NCBI GenBank assembly: GCA_025349905.2
Contig: MU624915.1
Location: 1 to 17,384 of the forward strand
Origin: Blastocladiella britannica
Taxonomy: Eukaryota > Blastocladiomycota > Blastocladiomycetes > Blastocladiales > Blastocladiaceae
DNA length: 17,384 bases
Direction: 5' to 3'
The position numbers and the translations under genes are program-made. The notes under the pieces were generated by a model. The model made no database searches. It was not told the origin of the DNA and worked only from the letters and a program-made list of their open reading frames with translations. Positions 17,259 to 17,384 of this stretch are shown in pieces. Position 1 is the first letter of the stretch; every line of letters starts with the position of its first letter.

Positions 17259-17384
17259 TTTTTTAGCAGAATTAGTCAAAATTTGAAAATATGGTGGATT
17301 TAATTCAAGTTTGCTACAATTTTGAAGCCGGCCAGCAATATAAAAAAATTGAACCCCGGAAACGTGACCGCCACCACCAATCAC
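17259..17384. promoter_or_regulatory. Upstream region of CWC24 (partial)
   Basis: AT-rich sequence directly before the CWC24 start, consistent with its leader and proximal promoter on the minus strand. An A run flanks the start codon. The frame is open to the window edge, but codon bias stops at the ATG. No specific element can be named. Confidence 0.35.

Noticed and set aside
1..17384. A CRISPR array or bacterial-type defence system
   Set aside because: No regularly spaced repeats were seen and every gene is eukaryotic with introns; the only nuclease relative is the Fanzor relic.

Overview
The window looks like part of a GC-rich, intron-bearing fungal genome. The genes are packed tightly, third codon positions are mostly G or C, and every intron inferred here is a GT-AG intron of about 52 to 84 bases. 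The gene set is eukaryotic and fungal in character: Wbp11-like and Cwc24 splicing factors, a Ubc1-type E2, a Get2 homologue and a TPR/DUF4470-like protein. The low-complexity Ala/Ser/Pro/Gln stretches, the compact introns and a Fanzor1-like relic suggest an early-diverging zoosporic fungus such as Blastocladiomycota or a chytrid. That placement is inference and was not tested.

Layout. 1-362 is upstream DNA. 363-1644 (+) is a five-exon Wbp11-like gene. Only 38 bases later, 1683-2719 (+) is a three-exon Ubc1/UBE2K-type ubiquitin-conjugating enzyme. It converges on a three-exon GET2/CAMLG homologue (3771-2747, -). Forty-five bases upstream of that, also on the minus strand, ends a large four-exon gene (9503-3817) encoding about 1,835 residues with TPRs and a DUF4470-like region. 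9504-10503 is mostly non-coding and contains a segment (about 10025-10490) that looks like a poly(A)-tailed retroposed insertion between imperfect direct repeats. Next on the minus strand come a one-exon membrane protein with a LEA2-like C-terminal domain (11976-10504) and a one-exon tail-anchored inositol polyphosphate 5-phosphatase (13945-12287). 13946-14702 holds a frameshifted remnant of the C-terminal end of a Fanzor1/TnpB-family nuclease on the plus strand. The window closes with a four-exon mitochondrial carrier (14703-16072, +) converging on CWC24 (17258-16194, -); the two share a palindromic AATAAA signal.

Functional links. Wbp11 and Cwc24 both act in pre-mRNA splicing. Get2 is the ER receptor for inserting tail-anchored proteins, and the 5-phosphatase here is itself predicted to be tail-anchored. 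These genes are not an operon and their proximity is probably chance. The two most unusual items are the Fanzor fossil and the retroposed segment. Several exon junctions were worked out by hand from reading frame and splice sites, and no alignments or searches were run.
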